Assembly (NCBI RefSeq): GCF_002198715.1 | Contig: NZ_MWLK01000021.1 | Span: 275,816-339,815, forward strand | DNA: 64,000 nt | Direction of reading: 5' to 3' | Source: Rhodomicrobium sp. R_RK_3 | GTDB taxonomy: Bacteria; Pseudomonadota; Alphaproteobacteria; Rhizobiales; Rhodomicrobiaceae | In this document: one piece after another, positions 9,502 to 19,723 of the stretch | Position numbering within the stretch: position 1 is the first letter of the stretch | How the letters are laid out: each line of letters opens with the position of its first letter | Notes under the pieces: generated by a model | The model's input: only the letters and a program-made list of their open reading frames with translations | Database searches by the model: none | What the model was told of the DNA's origin: nothing | Position numbers and translations under genes: made by a program

Positions 9502-10205
9502 CGGCCCTGATCGAGGCGGAAGGCCTGACCCGCGTGCTGCCGGAGACGGTGCCGGTGACGCTGGTGCGCGACATCGATCTGACCGTGCACGAGCGGGAGT
9601 TCATCGCCATCACCGGGCCGTCCGGCTCGGGCAAATCCTCGCTGCTTTACCTGCTCGGCCTGCTCGACCGGCCGACCGGCGGCATCCTGCGGATCGGCGG
9701 CAAGGATACCGGGCCGATGGACGAGGACGAGCGGGCCAGGACCCGGCTCTCCATGCTGGGCTTCGTATTTCAGTTCCATTTCCTGCTGCCGGAATTCTCC
9801 GTGCGCGAGAATGTCGAGATCCCGATGCGCAGGCTCGGGCGCCTGTCGCGGGCCGAGATGCATGAGCGCTCCGCCGCGCTGCTCGCCTCGCTCGGGCTGG
9901 AGGGGCATCTCGACAAGCGTCCGGACCAGCTCTCCGGCGGCCAGCGCCAGCGCGTCGCCGTGGCGCGCTCGCTGGCCAACGACCCGCCCGTGCTGCTCGC
10001 CGACGAGCCGACCGGGAGTCTCGATTCGAAGAATTCCGAGCAGGTGTTCGGGATTTTGGAAGGACTGGTGCGGGAGCGGGGCAAGACGGTGATCGCGGTC
10101 ACGCATGACCTCGCCATGGCCGGGCGGATGCACCGGCGCATTCATCTGGTGGACGGGCGCATCGAGGCGGTGGAGCAGGATGCGGCGGCGGGGGCGGGGG
10201 ATTAG
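9498..10205 (+). CDS. ABC transporter ATP-binding protein, LolD/DevA type
   Basis: A 235-residue nucleotide-binding subunit that powers the permease encoded just upstream. Seen in order: Walker A GPSGSGKSS, Q-loop region FVFQFHFLLPEFSVRENVEIPM, signature LSGGQRQRVAVARSL, Walker B VLLADEPTGSLD and the switch His in VIAVTHDLAMA. The FHFLLPEFSVRENV segment is characteristic of the LolD/MacB group. The start ATG overlaps the permease stop (ATGA), indicating translational coupling. Confidence 0.93.
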   Translation: MTALIEAEGLTRVLPETVPVTLVRDIDLTVHEREFIAITGPSGSGKSSLLYLLGLLDRPTGGILRIGGKDTGPMDEDERARTRLSMLGFVFQFHFLLPEFSVRENVEIPMRRLGRLSRAEMHERSAALLASLGLEGHLDKRPDQLSGGQRQRVAVARSLANDPPVLLADEPTGSLDSKNSEQVFGILEGLVRERGKTVIAVTHDLAMAGRMHRRIHLVDGRIEAVEQDAAAGAGD

Positions 10206-10602
10206 GCGCGGGGAGCAAGCGGCTCCCCCCTCACCCGCCAGCGGGGACGCTTCGGGCATCTCGCTGGCCTGTCGGTGCAAGCTGTTTCCCTATATTCCCC
10301 TCTCCCCTTGAAGACCTTTGCAAAACTTCGATTCCTCGCCCCGGCCGTTAGAGCCGGGGCCCACTCGCCTCTCCACTTGCCGCAGCAATAGCGGAAATAT
10401 GATTGGGTCCCGGCTCGGCCTGACGGCCGTCCGGGACGACGGGGAGAGGACCTTCGATACGCAAAGGTCTCCCATGGGAGAGGGAGCTTGGCAGTGCTCC
10501 CGGCTAAAGCGCTCCGCTTAGCCCTCTCCCCTTGAGGGAGAAGGCGGACGCCGCAGGCGGCCGGGTGAGGGGGAGCCACGCGCACAGCCTGTGCCCGCTC
10601 GG
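10206..10602. repeat. Intergenic stretch filled with palindromic repeats
   Basis: No gene. It contains a copy of the GGGTCCCGG...CCGGGACGAC repeat at 10405-10440 and, around 10470-10585, CCTCTCCC/GGGAGAGGG-type palindromes ending in CCGGGTGAGGGGG. A preceding block (CGCCCCGGCCGTTAGAGCCGGG...) recurs near 55300. It lies between two convergent genes, so the structures may double as a bidirectional transcription stop. Confidence 0.6.
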
Positions 10603-12210
10603 CTACCGCCTCCCGTCCGCCAGAATCATCTCCGCGCCCTTCTCGGCGATCATGATCGTCGGCGCGTTGGTGTTGCCCGAGGTGATCGACGGCATCACCG
10701 AGGCATCGATCACCCGCAAGCCCCCGATGCCATGCACCCGCAGCCGCTCATCCACCACCGCGCCGGCATCGCTGCCCATCTTGCAGGTGCCGACCGGATG
10801 GAAGATCGTCGTGCCGATGTCGCCCGCCGCTTGCGCCAGTTCCTCGTCGCTCTCCAGGGCCGGACCGGGGCGGAATTCCTCCGGCTCGAAACGCTGCAAG
10901 GCCGCCGCCGCCATGATCCGGCGGGTGACGCGGATGCTGTCGGCGGCGACCCGGCGGTCGGTGTCGCTGTCGAGATAGTTGGGCTGGATCTTCGGATGGG
11001 CGCGCGGATCGCTGCCGGCGATATGCGTCGAGCCCCGGCTTTCGGGGCGCAGATTGGCGACGCTGGCCGTGATCGCCGGGAAGGCGTGCAGCGGCTCGCC
11101 GAACTTGTCCAGCGACAGGGGCTGCACGTGATATTGGATATTGGCGGTCTCGAATGAGGCGTCGGATCTGGTGAAGACGCCGAGCTGGCTCGGCGCCATC
11201 GACATCGGCCCGGAGCGCCTGAGCGCATATTCCAGCGCGATCGCCGCCTTGCCGCGCAGATTGCCGGCGCGCGCATTCAGCGTCACCGCGTTCTTCACCT
11301 TGTAGACCGTGCGGATTTGCAGATGGTCCTGCAAATTCTCGCCGACGCCGGGCAACTCATGCCGCACCGCCACGCCGTTGCGGCTCAGCACCTCGCCCGC
11401 GCCGATGCCGGACAATTCCAGAAGCTGCGGCGAGCCGATCGCGCCGGCGGCGAGGATCACCTCGGCGGCGGCCGTGGCGCGCGCTACGCCGCCCGGACGC
11501 CAGAACTCGACGCCGGTCGCCCGGCCGTCCTCGATGAGGATCTGCTTCACCTGCGCCAGCGGCAGCACGGTGAGGTTCTTGCGCCCCCGCGCCGGCCGCA
11601 GAAACGCCTTGGCGGTGTTCACCCTGATGCCGCGCCGCTGATTGACCTTGAAATAGGAGGCGCCGAAATTGTCGCCGCGGTTGAAATCCTCGATCCTGGG
11701 GATGCCGACCTCCTCGCAGGCCGCGATGAAGGCGTCCAGGATCGGCCAGGACAGGCGCTGGTCCTCGACCCGCCATTCGCCGCCCGCGCCGTGCATCTCA
11801 TCCGCCCCCGAGGCATAATCCTCCGACTTGCGGAAAAAAGGCAGCACGTCGTCCCAGCTCCAGCCGCTATTGCCGAGCTGGCGCCAATGGTCATAGTCGC
11901 GCGCCTGGCCGCGCATATAGATCATGCCGTTGATCGAGGAGCAGCCGCCGAGCACGCGGCCGCGCGGATAGTTGAGGGCGCGCCCGTTCAGGCCCGGCAC
12001 CGGCTCGGTCTTAAAGCCCCAGTCGGTGCGGGGATTGCCCATGCAGTAGAGATAGCCGACGGGCACATGGATCCAGAAATAATTGTCGCTGCCGCCGGCT
12101 TCGAGCAGCAGCACCCTATTGCGCGGATCGGCGCTGAGCCGGTTGGCGAGCACGCAGCCCGCCGAGCCCGCGCCGACGACGATATAGTCGAATTCTCCCA
12201 AGGCGTCCAA
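10603..12210 (-). CDS. GMC-family FAD-dependent oxidoreductase (choline dehydrogenase-like)
   Basis: Flavoprotein of the glucose-methanol-choline family, which oxidises alcohols. Seen: FAD-binding Rossmann motif [19 protein letters not shown] at the N-terminus, the family segment [36 protein letters not shown], and the C-terminal [11 protein letters not shown] and [18 protein letters not shown], in which the His and Asn form the active-site pair. I chose the TTG at 12210, which has a purine-rich GGGACGG upstream and gives a usual-length protein of about 535 residues. A TTG at 12201 and an ATG at 12294 are also in frame; the latter adds a basic, low-complexity extension absent from the family. 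Monocistronic. Substrate not determinable. Confidence 0.88.
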   Translation of the reverse strand: MDALGEFDYIVVGAGSAGCVLANRLSADPRNRVLLLEAGGSDNYFWIHVPVGYLYCMGNPRTDWGFKTEPVPGLNGRALNYPRGRVLGGCSSINGMIYMRGQARDYDHWRQLGNSGWSWDDVLPFFRKSEDYASGADEMHGAGGEWRVEDQRLSWPILDAFIAACEEVGIPRIEDFNRGDNFGASYFKVNQRRGIRVNTAKAFLRPARGRKNLTVLPLAQVKQILIEDGRATGVEFWRPGGVARATAAAEVILAAGAIGSPQLLELSGIGAGEVLSRNGVAVRHELPGVGENLQDHLQIRTVYKVKNAVTLNARAGNLRGKAAIALEYALRRSGPMSMAPSQLGVFTRSDASFETANIQYHVQPLSLDKFGEPLHAFPAITASVANLRPESRGSTHIAGSDPRAHPKIQPNYLDSDTDRRVAADSIRVTRRIMAAAALQRFEPEEFRPGPALESDEELAQAAGDIGTTIFHPVGTCKMGSDAGAVVDERLRVHGIGGLRVIDASVMPSITSGNTNAPTIMIAEKGAEMILADGRR

Positions 12211-12849
12211 GGCGTTCCGTCCCGATTGCTTTTGCTTGCGGGAAGGGTAGGCGCTTTTGCGGCCGGGTGAAAGTGGGTTGCGTCGGCGTGGCAAAGCGGT
12301 CCTTCCGCGAGCCGGTGAGCGGTCAGCAGCGCCGCGATCTTACCCTTAGCGCCCGACCCCGCCGAAGCCTTGGCCTCTCGACCACAGGGCGGACGAGGAT
12401 TCGGGGAGATCGTCGACAGTCTTCAGCCAGCGAAGGCTAAAACCCCGGCGCCGCGGCCGGCCCGGCTCCGCGCAGATTTATTTCTCGGGCCGTTGCGGTC
12501 TCGTCTGCAAAGCGAATAGATGTTTTGCAATGGTGACTTAGACCGTCTTGCCCGGGCAAGACTGTCCGCGCCCCGCGCCATGCTGTCGCCCAAAAGCTGC
12601 CTGGCGACAGCCGAACTGCCACGAATCAGCCTTTTGCGCTATGCTTGACTTATCGAGGGGCCGCGTCACGCGGCGTCTTGCGATGCGGGTTTTGCGGCTT
12701 TGATCGATGAAAGATCATCCTGTCCGGTCCGCCGCGCCATGTCCGCCTTTCGCGGCAATGGCGAGGCCCCGGCATGGTGAGGCGCGTCATGCGCCCGGAG
12801 CGATCGAGGGCGGCGGACCGGCAGGTTGCTCTAGCTGCGGGAGGTGCGG
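12211..12849. other. Intergenic stretch with no recognisable gene
   Basis: Between the divergent GMC oxidoreductase and the small membrane-protein gene. I see no coding sequence with family resemblance, no tRNA and no strong terminator. The right end supplies a good ribosome-binding site (GGGAGG at 12839-12844) for the gene at 12850. Confidence 0.5.
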
Positions 12850-13344
12850 ATGTCCGTGCGCCAAATTATAGACAATTTGAAGCAAATTTTACCTACCATC
12901 CTCATCGTGCTGGTGGCGGTCGCCGCGGCGGCGGCGGCGATCTATCTGCTGCCGAACCGCACCGCCGCCGTCATCCTCGGGGTGCTCGCCGCCCTGGCGC
13001 TCAGCGCCTATGTGCTGCGCGACCTGCAGCGCCCGACTCAGATCGCCATCCTCTGGCTGTCCCTCGGCGTCGTCGCCGATGCCGCCTATGCCAAGCTCAA
13101 CGATCAGGTGCCGGTCACCATCGCCGGCGCGCTGGTGAAGCTGGTCGAGGGCGCGGTGAAGCTGCTCGACGTGCTCATCCGCAGCATCGGCTTCGCCGGG
13201 CCGAATGTGCGGGCGCAGATGTCGGCGGTGACGCCCGATTTCGTCTGGGCGCTGATCCTGACCGCGACGCTGATGCTGGCCATCGGCCTCGTCGGGCGCC
13301 AGCGCAATGCCAGCGCCAAGCCCGAGCTGCGCCGCGCCGCCTGA
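12850..13344 (+). CDS. Uncharacterised small membrane protein
   Basis: A 164-residue protein I do not recognise. It has two adjacent hydrophobic helices near the N-terminus (ILPTILIVLVAVAAAAAAIYLL and AAVILGVLAALALSAYVL), another (IAILWLSLGVVADAAYA), an amphipathic middle, and a last helix (FVWALILTATLMLAIGLVG) before a basic tail. The ATG at 12850 sits five bases after GGGAGG, so I prefer it to the GTG at 12844. It stands alone, with the alpha/beta hydrolase converging from the right. Coding is supported by the strong ribosome-binding site and the clean topology. Confidence 0.65.
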   Translation: MSVRQIIDNLKQILPTILIVLVAVAAAAAAIYLLPNRTAAVILGVLAALALSAYVLRDLQRPTQIAILWLSLGVVADAAYAKLNDQVPVTIAGALVKLVEGAVKLLDVLIRSIGFAGPNVRAQMSAVTPDFVWALILTATLMLAIGLVGRQRNASAKPELRRAA

Positions 13345-13445
13345 GCCTGCCCGCCGGGGCGCGCGTGTCCGCCCGCTCCGGCGGCGGCACGGGCGCCCTT
13401 AGCCGGGGCGCGGCATTGGGTGGGTGTCGTCCGCCTTCAATGCGT

Positions 13446-14441
13446 TCAGGGTTGATCCGTGTTCGCCGCATCCGGCGCCAGGGCAGCGTGCGCGTTCGCG
13501 GCGTCCGGCAGCCGGGCAAGGTCCGCCTTTGCGGCGCCTGACAGCGTCGAGAGCACGCGCGCGATATTGTCGAAGATCCAGTAATGGCCGGCCTTTTCGA
13601 TGGTCTCGACGCGGCAATGCGGGATCAGGGCGCCGAGGCCCAGCGCCGCCGGGATCGAAATGTTGCGGTCGGCGAGGCCCTGCCAGAGGAAAGCGGGCGC
13701 GGCGATTTCGTTCAAAGGGATGTGCCAGGGGCGGGAGAAAATGCCGAGCTCCTGCATCCCCGCGCGGATGCCCGGACGGCAGCCTTCGGCGACGCCGGCC
13801 AGCAGATTGCGCCGGACCTCGGGGCGGGCGAGGATTTTCCAGTCGGACGGGGCGGCGCGGCTCATCAGGAAGCCGTAGATCAGCTTCGGCGCATAGAGGA
13901 AGCCGCAGCGGCCGATGCCGAACATGCCGGCGAGCAGCGGCGGCAGGCGGGGCGTCACGCGGAAGGCGAAATAATGGCCGGGGCCGATCGCGCGCGGCCT
14001 CTCCTCGCCGGCCATGGGGCCGACCGGGCTGACCAGGCCGAGCGCGGTGACCCGCTCCGGCAGCAGCGCGGCGCAGGCGGCGGCGTACGGTCCGCCTCCT
14101 GAAATGCCCGCGACGGCGAAATGCGCGATGCCCAGCGTGTCGGCGAAATCGGCGATGTCGAGCGCGTAGCTGGCGAGCGTCCGGCCCCGCTGCGGCGAGG
14201 AGATGCCGAAGCCGGGCCGCTCGGGCGCGAGCAGCCTGATGCCGAGCTCCCGCGCCGGCTCATGGGCGAGGCGGAACATCAGCCGCGATCCGGGCGTGCC
14301 GTGGAAGCCGAGGATCGGCAGCCCGCGCGGATCGCCATAATCGGCATAGCCCATGCGGCGCCCGTCAGGCAGGGTGACGCAGAGATCGAGCGGCGGGTCG
14401 GAGGCTGGCGCCGTAGGCGGCGCGGTCACCGGCAGGTCCAT
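13446..14441 (-). CDS. Alpha/beta hydrolase
   Basis: A 331-residue serine hydrolase of the alpha/beta fold. Seen: oxyanion-hole segment ILGFHGTPGSRLMF, nucleophile elbow GISGGG (the Ser), and the late acid and His in QGLADRNISIP and ETIEKAGHYWIFDN. The C-terminal 40 residues are Ala- and Asp-rich (LPDAANAHAALAPDAANTDQP), contain a short AANxxxA...DAAN repetition, and are probably disordered. There is no signal peptide. It stands alone between small membrane-protein genes, and the substrate cannot be inferred. Confidence 0.88.
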   Translation of the reverse strand: MDLPVTAPPTAPASDPPLDLCVTLPDGRRMGYADYGDPRGLPILGFHGTPGSRLMFRLAHEPARELGIRLLAPERPGFGISSPQRGRTLASYALDIADFADTLGIAHFAVAGISGGGPYAAACAALLPERVTALGLVSPVGPMAGEERPRAIGPGHYFAFRVTPRLPPLLAGMFGIGRCGFLYAPKLIYGFLMSRAAPSDWKILARPEVRRNLLAGVAEGCRPGIRAGMQELGIFSRPWHIPLNEIAAPAFLWQGLADRNISIPAALGLGALIPHCRVETIEKAGHYWIFDNIARVLSTLSGAAKADLARLPDAANAHAALAPDAANTDQP

Positions 14442-14681
14442 GTTACGCGTTCCATGCGGGTCGAGCGGGCCGGGAGAAGTCGCCGGATGACCGGCAGTTC
14501 CGCTCTTGCGGCACTATCATGCGCCGGATTTTGCGCCGGGGCACGCCCCGCGGTTGGCGCGGGCCGGCGGATGGCGCCGCGACGGCGGCGTGGCCGCGGC
14601 GGTCCGCTTCACCGGCGAGCCGCCGCGATCTCCCTCAATGCGCGAGAGCCGGTATTGGCGGTCCCCGCTTTGCATCGCCGC

Positions 14682-14921
14682 CTATCGCCGTAAGGTCGCG
14701 GGTGCGGTGGGCGAGGGTTCGGTGCTGACGCTCATCTGGACGCCGCCATAGCCGAAATAGACGAGCGCGCCAAAAATTATGGCAAAGACAAGTGCCGTAA
14801 CAAAAGCGCTGATGACACGATTGCTGAACGTAATTGTATTCCCGATCCAGGCAAAGAAGAACACCACGATCGAGGCGATCAGCACCTGTTCCGCCCACGC
14901 ATACTCAACGGGCAACAACAT
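14682..14921 (-). CDS. Small two-helix membrane protein, uncharacterised
   Basis: A 79-residue protein with two hydrophobic helices (EQVLIASIVVFFFAWIGN and ISAFVTALVFAIIFGALVYFGYGG) and a Ser/Thr/Pro C-terminus. The start ATG at 14921 has a clear AGGGGG eight bases upstream, and the sequence ahead of it is AT-rich, so expression is likely. I do not recognise the family. No operon partner is apparent. Confidence 0.6.
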   Translation of the reverse strand: MLLPVEYAWAEQVLIASIVVFFFAWIGNTITFSNRVISAFVTALVFAIIFGALVYFGYGGVQMSVSTEPSPTAPATLRR

Positions 14922-15122
14922 TTCAATTCCCCCTATAAAGCTGCAAGCTTAGCTGACGCTAGCGCTCCCCTTATATCAGCAACGGGATGGCGCGCTAACT
15001 ATTCCTTCGCCGCGCGGCGGCGCAGGAGTGGAGCCCGATGAATGGGGCGGCGTCGGGGCCGTGCCTGCGACGAATGCGAGCAGGAACCGCAACTTATGCC
15101 GCTCGCGCTCGGAAGGCGGGGG

Positions 15123-16055
15123 TCAGGCCGCGCCGAGCCGTGGGACGGCCTCGCCCGCCTCCTCGCTCGCCCAGGGCACGGGCCCTTGCGGCTCGATGGT
15201 CAGCTTCAGCAGGTAATCGCCATAGGCGCTCTTGCGGAAGGCGGCGGCGCGCTGGAGCAGGTCGTCCTGGCTGATCCAGTTCTGGCGCCAGGCGATCTCC
15301 TCCAGGCAGGCGATCTTCAGGCCCTGGCGGCGCTCGATGGTGCGCACGAACTCGCTGGCCTCGACGAGGGAGTCGCAGGTGCCGGTGTCGAGCCAGGCAT
15401 AGCCGCGGCCGAGATTTTCGACGCGCAGGTCGCCGCGCGCGAGATAGGCGCGGTTGACGTCGGTGATCTCCAATTCCCCCCGGCCGGAGGGCCGCACGGC
15501 GCGGGCGATCTCGACGACGTCATTGTCGTAGAAATAGAGGCCGGTGACGGCGTAGTTGGATTTGGGATGGCGCGGCTTTTCCTGGATCTCGACGGCGCGG
15601 CCCTTGGCGTCGAAGCTGACGACGCCGTAACGCTCGGGATCGGCGACCCAATAGCCGAACACGGTCGCGCCGTGTGCGCGGGCGGTGGCGCGGGCGATCA
15701 GCTCGCGCAGGCCGTGGCCGTAGAAGATGTTGTCGCCGAGCACCAGGGCGACGCCGCCGGCGCCGATGAAGCCGGCGCCGATGATGAAGGCCTGGGCGAG
15801 CCCCTCCGGCTTGGGCTGCACGGCATAGGTCAGGGACAGCCCCCATTGCGCGCCGTCGCCCAAGAGGCGCTGGAAGGCCGGCGCGTCGACCGGGGTGGTG
15901 ATGATGAGGATGTCGCGGATGCCCGCCAGCATCAGGGCGCTGAGCGGATAATAGATCATCGGCTTGTCGAAGACCGGCAGCAATTGCTTGGAGACGGCGA
16001 GGGTCAGCGGATGCAGGCGCGAGCCGCTGCCGCCGGCGAGGACGATGCCTTTCAT
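15123..16055 (-). CDS. rmlA: Glucose-1-phosphate thymidylyltransferase
   Basis: First enzyme of dTDP-L-rhamnose synthesis: it joins glucose-1-phosphate and dTTP into dTDP-glucose. Seen: the nucleotide-binding start [67 protein letters not shown], and [12 protein letters not shown]. The start is the ATG at 16055, which overlaps the rmlD stop (ATGA); the frame stays open further upstream only as antisense of nothing real. At 310 residues it is slightly longer than the usual 290, with an extra C-terminal [14 protein letters not shown] tail. Last gene of the rml operon. Confidence 0.95.
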   Translation of the reverse strand: MKGIVLAGGSGSRLHPLTLAVSKQLLPVFDKPMIYYPLSALMLAGIRDILIITTPVDAPAFQRLLGDGAQWGLSLTYAVQPKPEGLAQAFIIGAGFIGAGGVALVLGDNIFYGHGLRELIARATARAHGATVFGYWVADPERYGVVSFDAKGRAVEIQEKPRHPKSNYAVTGLYFYDNDVVEIARAVRPSGRGELEITDVNRAYLARGDLRVENLGRGYAWLDTGTCDSLVEASEFVRTIERRQGLKIACLEEIAWRQNWISQDDLLQRAAAFRKSAYGDYLLKLTIEPQGPVPWASEEAGEAVPRLGAA

Positions 16056-16948
16056 GACGCCCCCATCGCCTGTTCGCGGCGCATCTCGTCGAGCACGTCG
16101 CAAAGGGCGGCGTGCCAGGGCCGGGGGGTGAGGCCGTAGACCTGCTGCAGCTTGCCGAGCGCCAGCGCGGAATTGCGCGGGCGCGGGGCGGGGGCGCCGA
16201 AGGCTTCGGTGGTGATCGGCTCCAGGATCGGCGGGATGCCGGACCAGCGCGCGGCCTTGGAGAAGATGGCGCTGGCAAAGCCGTGCCAGCTCGTCGCCGG
16301 GCCGCTGTTGCAGACGTGGTAGAGGCCCCAGGCGCCTTCGCCCTGCATCGCCTGCATGGCCATGCCGAGGGCGGTGTCGGCGAGATCGGCGGCGGCGGTC
16401 GGCCGGCCGATCTGGTCGGCGACGACGGGGAGGCGGGTGCGGTCCTTGCCGATGCGCAGCATGGTGCGCAGGAAGTTGTGACCCTGGCCGGCATAGAGCC
16501 AGGAGGTGCGCAGGATCAGATGGCGCGGATTGGCGGCGGCGACGGCGATCTCGCCGATCAGCTTGCTCTCGCCATAGACGCTGAGCGGATTGGGCCGGTC
16601 CTCCTCGGTCCATTCGCCGTCCTTGGAGCCGTCGAAGACATAGTCGGTGGAGAAATGCACGATGGCAGCGCCATGGGCGGCGGCGGCCTTGGAGAGGCTC
16701 GCGGCGCCGTCGCGGTTGATGGCGAAGGCGAGTTCGGGATCGCTCTGGGCGCGGTCGACGGCGGTATAGGCGGCGGCGTTGACGACCAGATCGGGGGCGA
16801 TCTCGCCGACGAAGCCGTCGATTTCGCTGGGACGGGTCAGGTCGAGCTGGGCGCGCGAGGCCGCGATCAGCCGCGTGCCGGAGGCGAGCCGGCTGCGGCA
16901 GATTTCACGGCCGAGCTGCCCGGTCGCGCCGGTGAGGAGGATTTTCAT
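16052..16948 (-). CDS. rmlD: dTDP-4-dehydrorhamnose reductase
   Basis: Last step of dTDP-L-rhamnose synthesis: NAD(P)H reduction of dTDP-4-keto-rhamnose. The 298-residue protein begins [16 protein letters not shown] (Rossmann glycine motif), has [38 protein letters not shown], and the catalytic YxxxK in [11 protein letters not shown]. The ATG at 16948 overlaps the rmlB stop, and its own stop overlaps the rmlA start, so translation is coupled through the operon. Confidence 0.95.
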   Translation of the reverse strand: MKILLTGATGQLGREICRSRLASGTRLIAASRAQLDLTRPSEIDGFVGEIAPDLVVNAAAYTAVDRAQSDPELAFAINRDGAASLSKAAAAHGAAIVHFSTDYVFDGSKDGEWTEEDRPNPLSVYGESKLIGEIAVAAANPRHLILRTSWLYAGQGHNFLRTMLRIGKDRTRLPVVADQIGRPTAAADLADTALGMAMQAMQGEGAWGLYHVCNSGPATSWHGFASAIFSKAARWSGIPPILEPITTEAFGAPAPRPRNSALALGKLQQVYGLTPRPWHAALCDVLDEMRREQAMGAS

Positions 16949-18009
16949 GATGCGATCGCCTCCACCAGCCCGAGCCGCTGGCCGCCATAGACGCGCGCGC
17001 CGACGCCGCGCCACCAGCTTTCATGGCCGAGATACCAGTCGATGGTGGCGTCGAGCCCGCGGCGGAAATCGCGCGCCGGGGTCCAGCCGAGCTCGGCCCG
17101 GATCTTGCCGGCGTCGATGGCGTAGCGCAGGTCGTGGCCGGGCCGATCCTCGACATGGCGGATGAGGCGGGCGTGCGGCGCCTGCTCGGGGAAGCGCCGG
17201 TCCATGGCCTCGCAGATCCACTCGACGACGGCGATGTTGCTGTGCTCGCAATTGCCGCCGATCATGTAGCTCTCGCCGATGCGGCCGCGCTCGAGCACGC
17301 TCCACAGCGCCGCCGCGTGATCGTCGACATGCAGCCAGTCGCGGATATTGTCGCCCCGGCCGTAGACCGGCAGCACCTCCGCTTTGCGGGCGCGCAGCAG
17401 CATCAGCGGGATGAGCTTTTCCGGGAATTGCCAGGGCCCGTAATTGTTGGAGCAATTGGTGATGATGACGGGGACGCCGAATGTGTGGCCCCAGGCGGCG
17501 GCGAAATGGTCGGATGCCGCCTTGGAGGCGGAATAGGGCGAGCGCGGCGCATAGGTCGAGCGCTCGGTGAAGCCGGGATCGCCGGTGCCGAGCGAGCCGA
17601 AGACTTCATCGGTCGACACATGCAGGAAGCGGAAACGCGACCGCTCGGTGCCGGTCAGCGTCTCGAAATAGGCGCGCGCCGTTTGCAGCAGGGTGAAGGT
17701 GCCGAAGACATTGGTGGTGACGAAATCGGCCGGCCCGTCGATCGAGCGGTCGACATGGGTTTCCGCCGCCAGATGCAGCACGGCATTGGGGCGATGCCGC
17801 TCGAAGATGGCGCGCAGCCGGTCGGCGTCGCAGATGTCGGCGCGCTCGAAGACGTGGCGCGGATCGTCCGCCGCCTCCTCCAGCGCCTCGGGCGTGGCGG
17901 CATAGGTGAGCTTGTCGAGATTGACGATGTCGTGGCCGCTGCGCCGGATCGCATGGCGGATGACTGCCGAGCCGATGAAGCCGCAGCCGCCGGTGACGAG
18001 GATTTTCAT
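16945..18009 (-). CDS. rmlB: dTDP-glucose 4,6-dehydratase
   Basis: Second enzyme of the pathway: an NAD-dependent short-chain dehydrogenase/reductase that converts dTDP-glucose to the 4-keto-6-deoxy sugar. The 354 residues start MKILVTGGCGFIGSAVIRH and include HLAAETHVDRSIDGPADFV, HVSTDEVFGSLG with the catalytic Thr-Asp-Glu, and the YxxxK motif in SPYSASKAASDHF. The ATG at 18009 touches the rmlC stop. Length and all key residues are normal. Confidence 0.96.
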   Translation of the reverse strand: MKILVTGGCGFIGSAVIRHAIRRSGHDIVNLDKLTYAATPEALEEAADDPRHVFERADICDADRLRAIFERHRPNAVLHLAAETHVDRSIDGPADFVTTNVFGTFTLLQTARAYFETLTGTERSRFRFLHVSTDEVFGSLGTGDPGFTERSTYAPRSPYSASKAASDHFAAAWGHTFGVPVIITNCSNNYGPWQFPEKLIPLMLLRARKAEVLPVYGRGDNIRDWLHVDDHAAALWSVLERGRIGESYMIGGNCEHSNIAVVEWICEAMDRRFPEQAPHARLIRHVEDRPGHDLRYAIDAGKIRAELGWTPARDFRRGLDATIDWYLGHESWWRGVGARVYGGQRLGLVEAIAS

Positions 18010-18593
18010 CAGGCCGCAACCTCGCTCTGAATGGTGCCATGGACGAAGGGGCTGACGATGTCGCGCAGGGAAGGCTGGTTGGCGTCGTTCCTGGACAGCA
18101 CCGCCTCCTGCTCGGTGACCGGCCATTGGATGGCAAGCCCCGGGTCGGCCCAGAAGATGCCGAGATCGTGCTCGGGCGCGTAGGGGGCGCTGACCTTATA
18201 GGCGACATCCGTCAGCGGTCTGAGCGTGGCAAAGCCATGCGCGAAGCCTTCGGGAATGTAGAGCTGGAGCGCGTTCTCGGCGCTGAGCTCGACGCTGACA
18301 TGGCGACCGAAGGACGGTGAGCCGGCGCGGATGTCCACCGCGACGTCGAGGATCGCGCCGCGCACGACGCGGATGAGCTTGGCCTGGGCGTAGGGCGGGC
18401 TTTGGAAATGCAGGCCGCGCACCGTGCCGCAGGCGGTCGACAGCGACTGGTTGTCCTGCACGAAGCGGGTATCGACGCCGTGCCGCGCCAGTTCCAGCGC
18501 ATTATAAGTCTCGCAGAAGAAGCCGCGCGAGTCCTGAAAGCGGGTCGGCTCGATCAGCAGCGGGCCGTCGATTTCGAAAGCATGAACCTTCAT
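18009..18593 (-). CDS. rmlC: dTDP-4-dehydrorhamnose 3,5-epimerase
   Basis: Cupin epimerase acting between RmlB and RmlD. The 194 residues contain DSRGFFCETYN, FVQDNQSLSTACGTVRGLHFQ with the catalytic His, IPEGFAHGFATL, and the C-terminal IFWADPGLAIQWP. It follows the glycosyltransferase gene with a 7-base gap and overlaps rmlB. Gene order on this strand is glycosyltransferase, rmlC, rmlB, rmlD, rmlA. Confidence 0.95.
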   Translation of the reverse strand: MKVHAFEIDGPLLIEPTRFQDSRGFFCETYNALELARHGVDTRFVQDNQSLSTACGTVRGLHFQSPPYAQAKLIRVVRGAILDVAVDIRAGSPSFGRHVSVELSAENALQLYIPEGFAHGFATLRPLTDVAYKVSAPYAPEHDLGIFWADPGLAIQWPVTEQEAVLSRNDANQPSLRDIVSPFVHGTIQSEVAA

Positions 18594-18600
18594 GGGGACC

Positions 18601-19545
18601 TCAATAGGGCTTGGTGCGGCGGCCGATAATGGCGCCGAGTTGGGATTCGTAAGGGGAGGCGAAAGCGTCGAGCGCCCGGTGCCAGTCGTAAATGCCGAGC
18701 CGGGTGGCGGTGGAGAGGGTCTTCAGCGCCATTTTGCCGAGCTGAAAGCGAAGCCCGCGCCGCTCGCGGCGCAGCGCGCGGCGGCCCCAGCGGTAGGATT
18801 CGATGATCGCCGCGTTGCGGTGCCGGCGCTTCAGATAGGCGCGCGAGGCTTGCAGGATGCGGATGGTCTGATGCCGGGTCAGGGCCTCGGAGGCGCTGAG
18901 CTGGTTCGGCGCGCCGCCGAGATAGAAGCAGACCGGCTCGCGCAGGCGGACGAGCGGCCCGGTGGCCGTCATGCGCAGCGCCAGGGCGAAATCCTGGCAG
19001 GAAATGAGATGCTCCGGCAAGGGCAGGGCGGCCTTGGCCGCCTTGCCGCGGTAGATCGCGCGCGAGGTGGTGAAATCCATCGCCTGGATCAGGTGCATCA
19101 GCGCGTCGGGATGCACGAAGGAGGCGCAGGCGACCGGCCGGATGCTCTCCAGCGCCTGAAGCGGCAGCGGCTCCGGCCCGTAGGGCACCGCGCCGCCATA
19201 GGCGATGGCCGCATCGTCGAGCTCGGCCATTTCGATGAGATAATCGGTGGAGCCGAGGATCAGCGGATCGTCGCTGTCGCAAAGCCGGATCCATTTGCCC
19301 GAGGCGAGCGGCAGCAGCCGGTTGAGCGCGGCATAGACCCCCCTGTTCTCCTGCTCCAGCAGCACGACGCCCGGATTGGCGGCGGCGAAATCCCGGCAGA
19401 TCTGCGCCGAGCCGTCGCTCGAGCCGTCATCGAGGATGACGATCTGGCCGCCGGTGGCCGCCTGCTCGCGGCGGATGCTCTCCAGCACGCAAGGCAGGAA
19501 GGCGGCCTTGTTGTAGGAGGTGAGGAGGTAGGAAACCTCAGCCAT
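18601..19545 (-). CDS. Family 2 glycosyltransferase
   Basis: A 314-residue GT-A glycosyltransferase. It opens with EVSYLLTSYNKAAFLPCVLESI, followed by IVILDDGSSDGSAQIC and WIRLCDSDDPLIL, where the DSD is the metal- and sugar-nucleotide-binding DxD. There is no membrane segment. The C-terminal 80 residues are basic and lack a known domain. Its position as the first gene of the rml operon suggests it transfers a sugar, perhaps rhamnose, onto a surface glycan, but the donor is inferred from context only. Confidence 0.88.
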   Translation of the reverse strand: MAEVSYLLTSYNKAAFLPCVLESIRREQAATGGQIVILDDGSSDGSAQICRDFAAANPGVVLLEQENRGVYAALNRLLPLASGKWIRLCDSDDPLILGSTDYLIEMAELDDAAIAYGGAVPYGPEPLPLQALESIRPVACASFVHPDALMHLIQAMDFTTSRAIYRGKAAKAALPLPEHLISCQDFALALRMTATGPLVRLREPVCFYLGGAPNQLSASEALTRHQTIRILQASRAYLKRRHRNAAIIESYRWGRRALRRERRGLRFQLGKMALKTLSTATRLGIYDWHRALDAFASPYESQLGAIIGRRTKPY

Positions 19546-19622
19546 GACGTACCATCCGCGCCGGGATGATTCATCCCGATTTCACTTTCGCGACGGAAGG
19601 CCGGCGGCCGGCATTGCCGGAC

Positions 19623-19658
19623 ACACAACCGAGATCGCCCGTCGCGTCTCGGTTGTGT
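19623..19658. other. Perfect 12-bp inverted repeat
   Basis: ACACAACCGAGA at 19623-19634 is exactly complementary to TCTCGGTTGTGT at 19647-19658, with a 12-base loop. It lies between the stop of the ABC exporter and the start of the glycosyltransferase, both on the minus strand. No T-run follows on either strand, so it is either a Rho-type stop structure or an operator. Confidence 0.5.
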
Positions 19659-19723
19659 CTTAGCGGGTTGGGTTAAATCAGTTCAACCTAAAATAGCGGA
19701 AATAAGTAAACACACGCAGAGAT

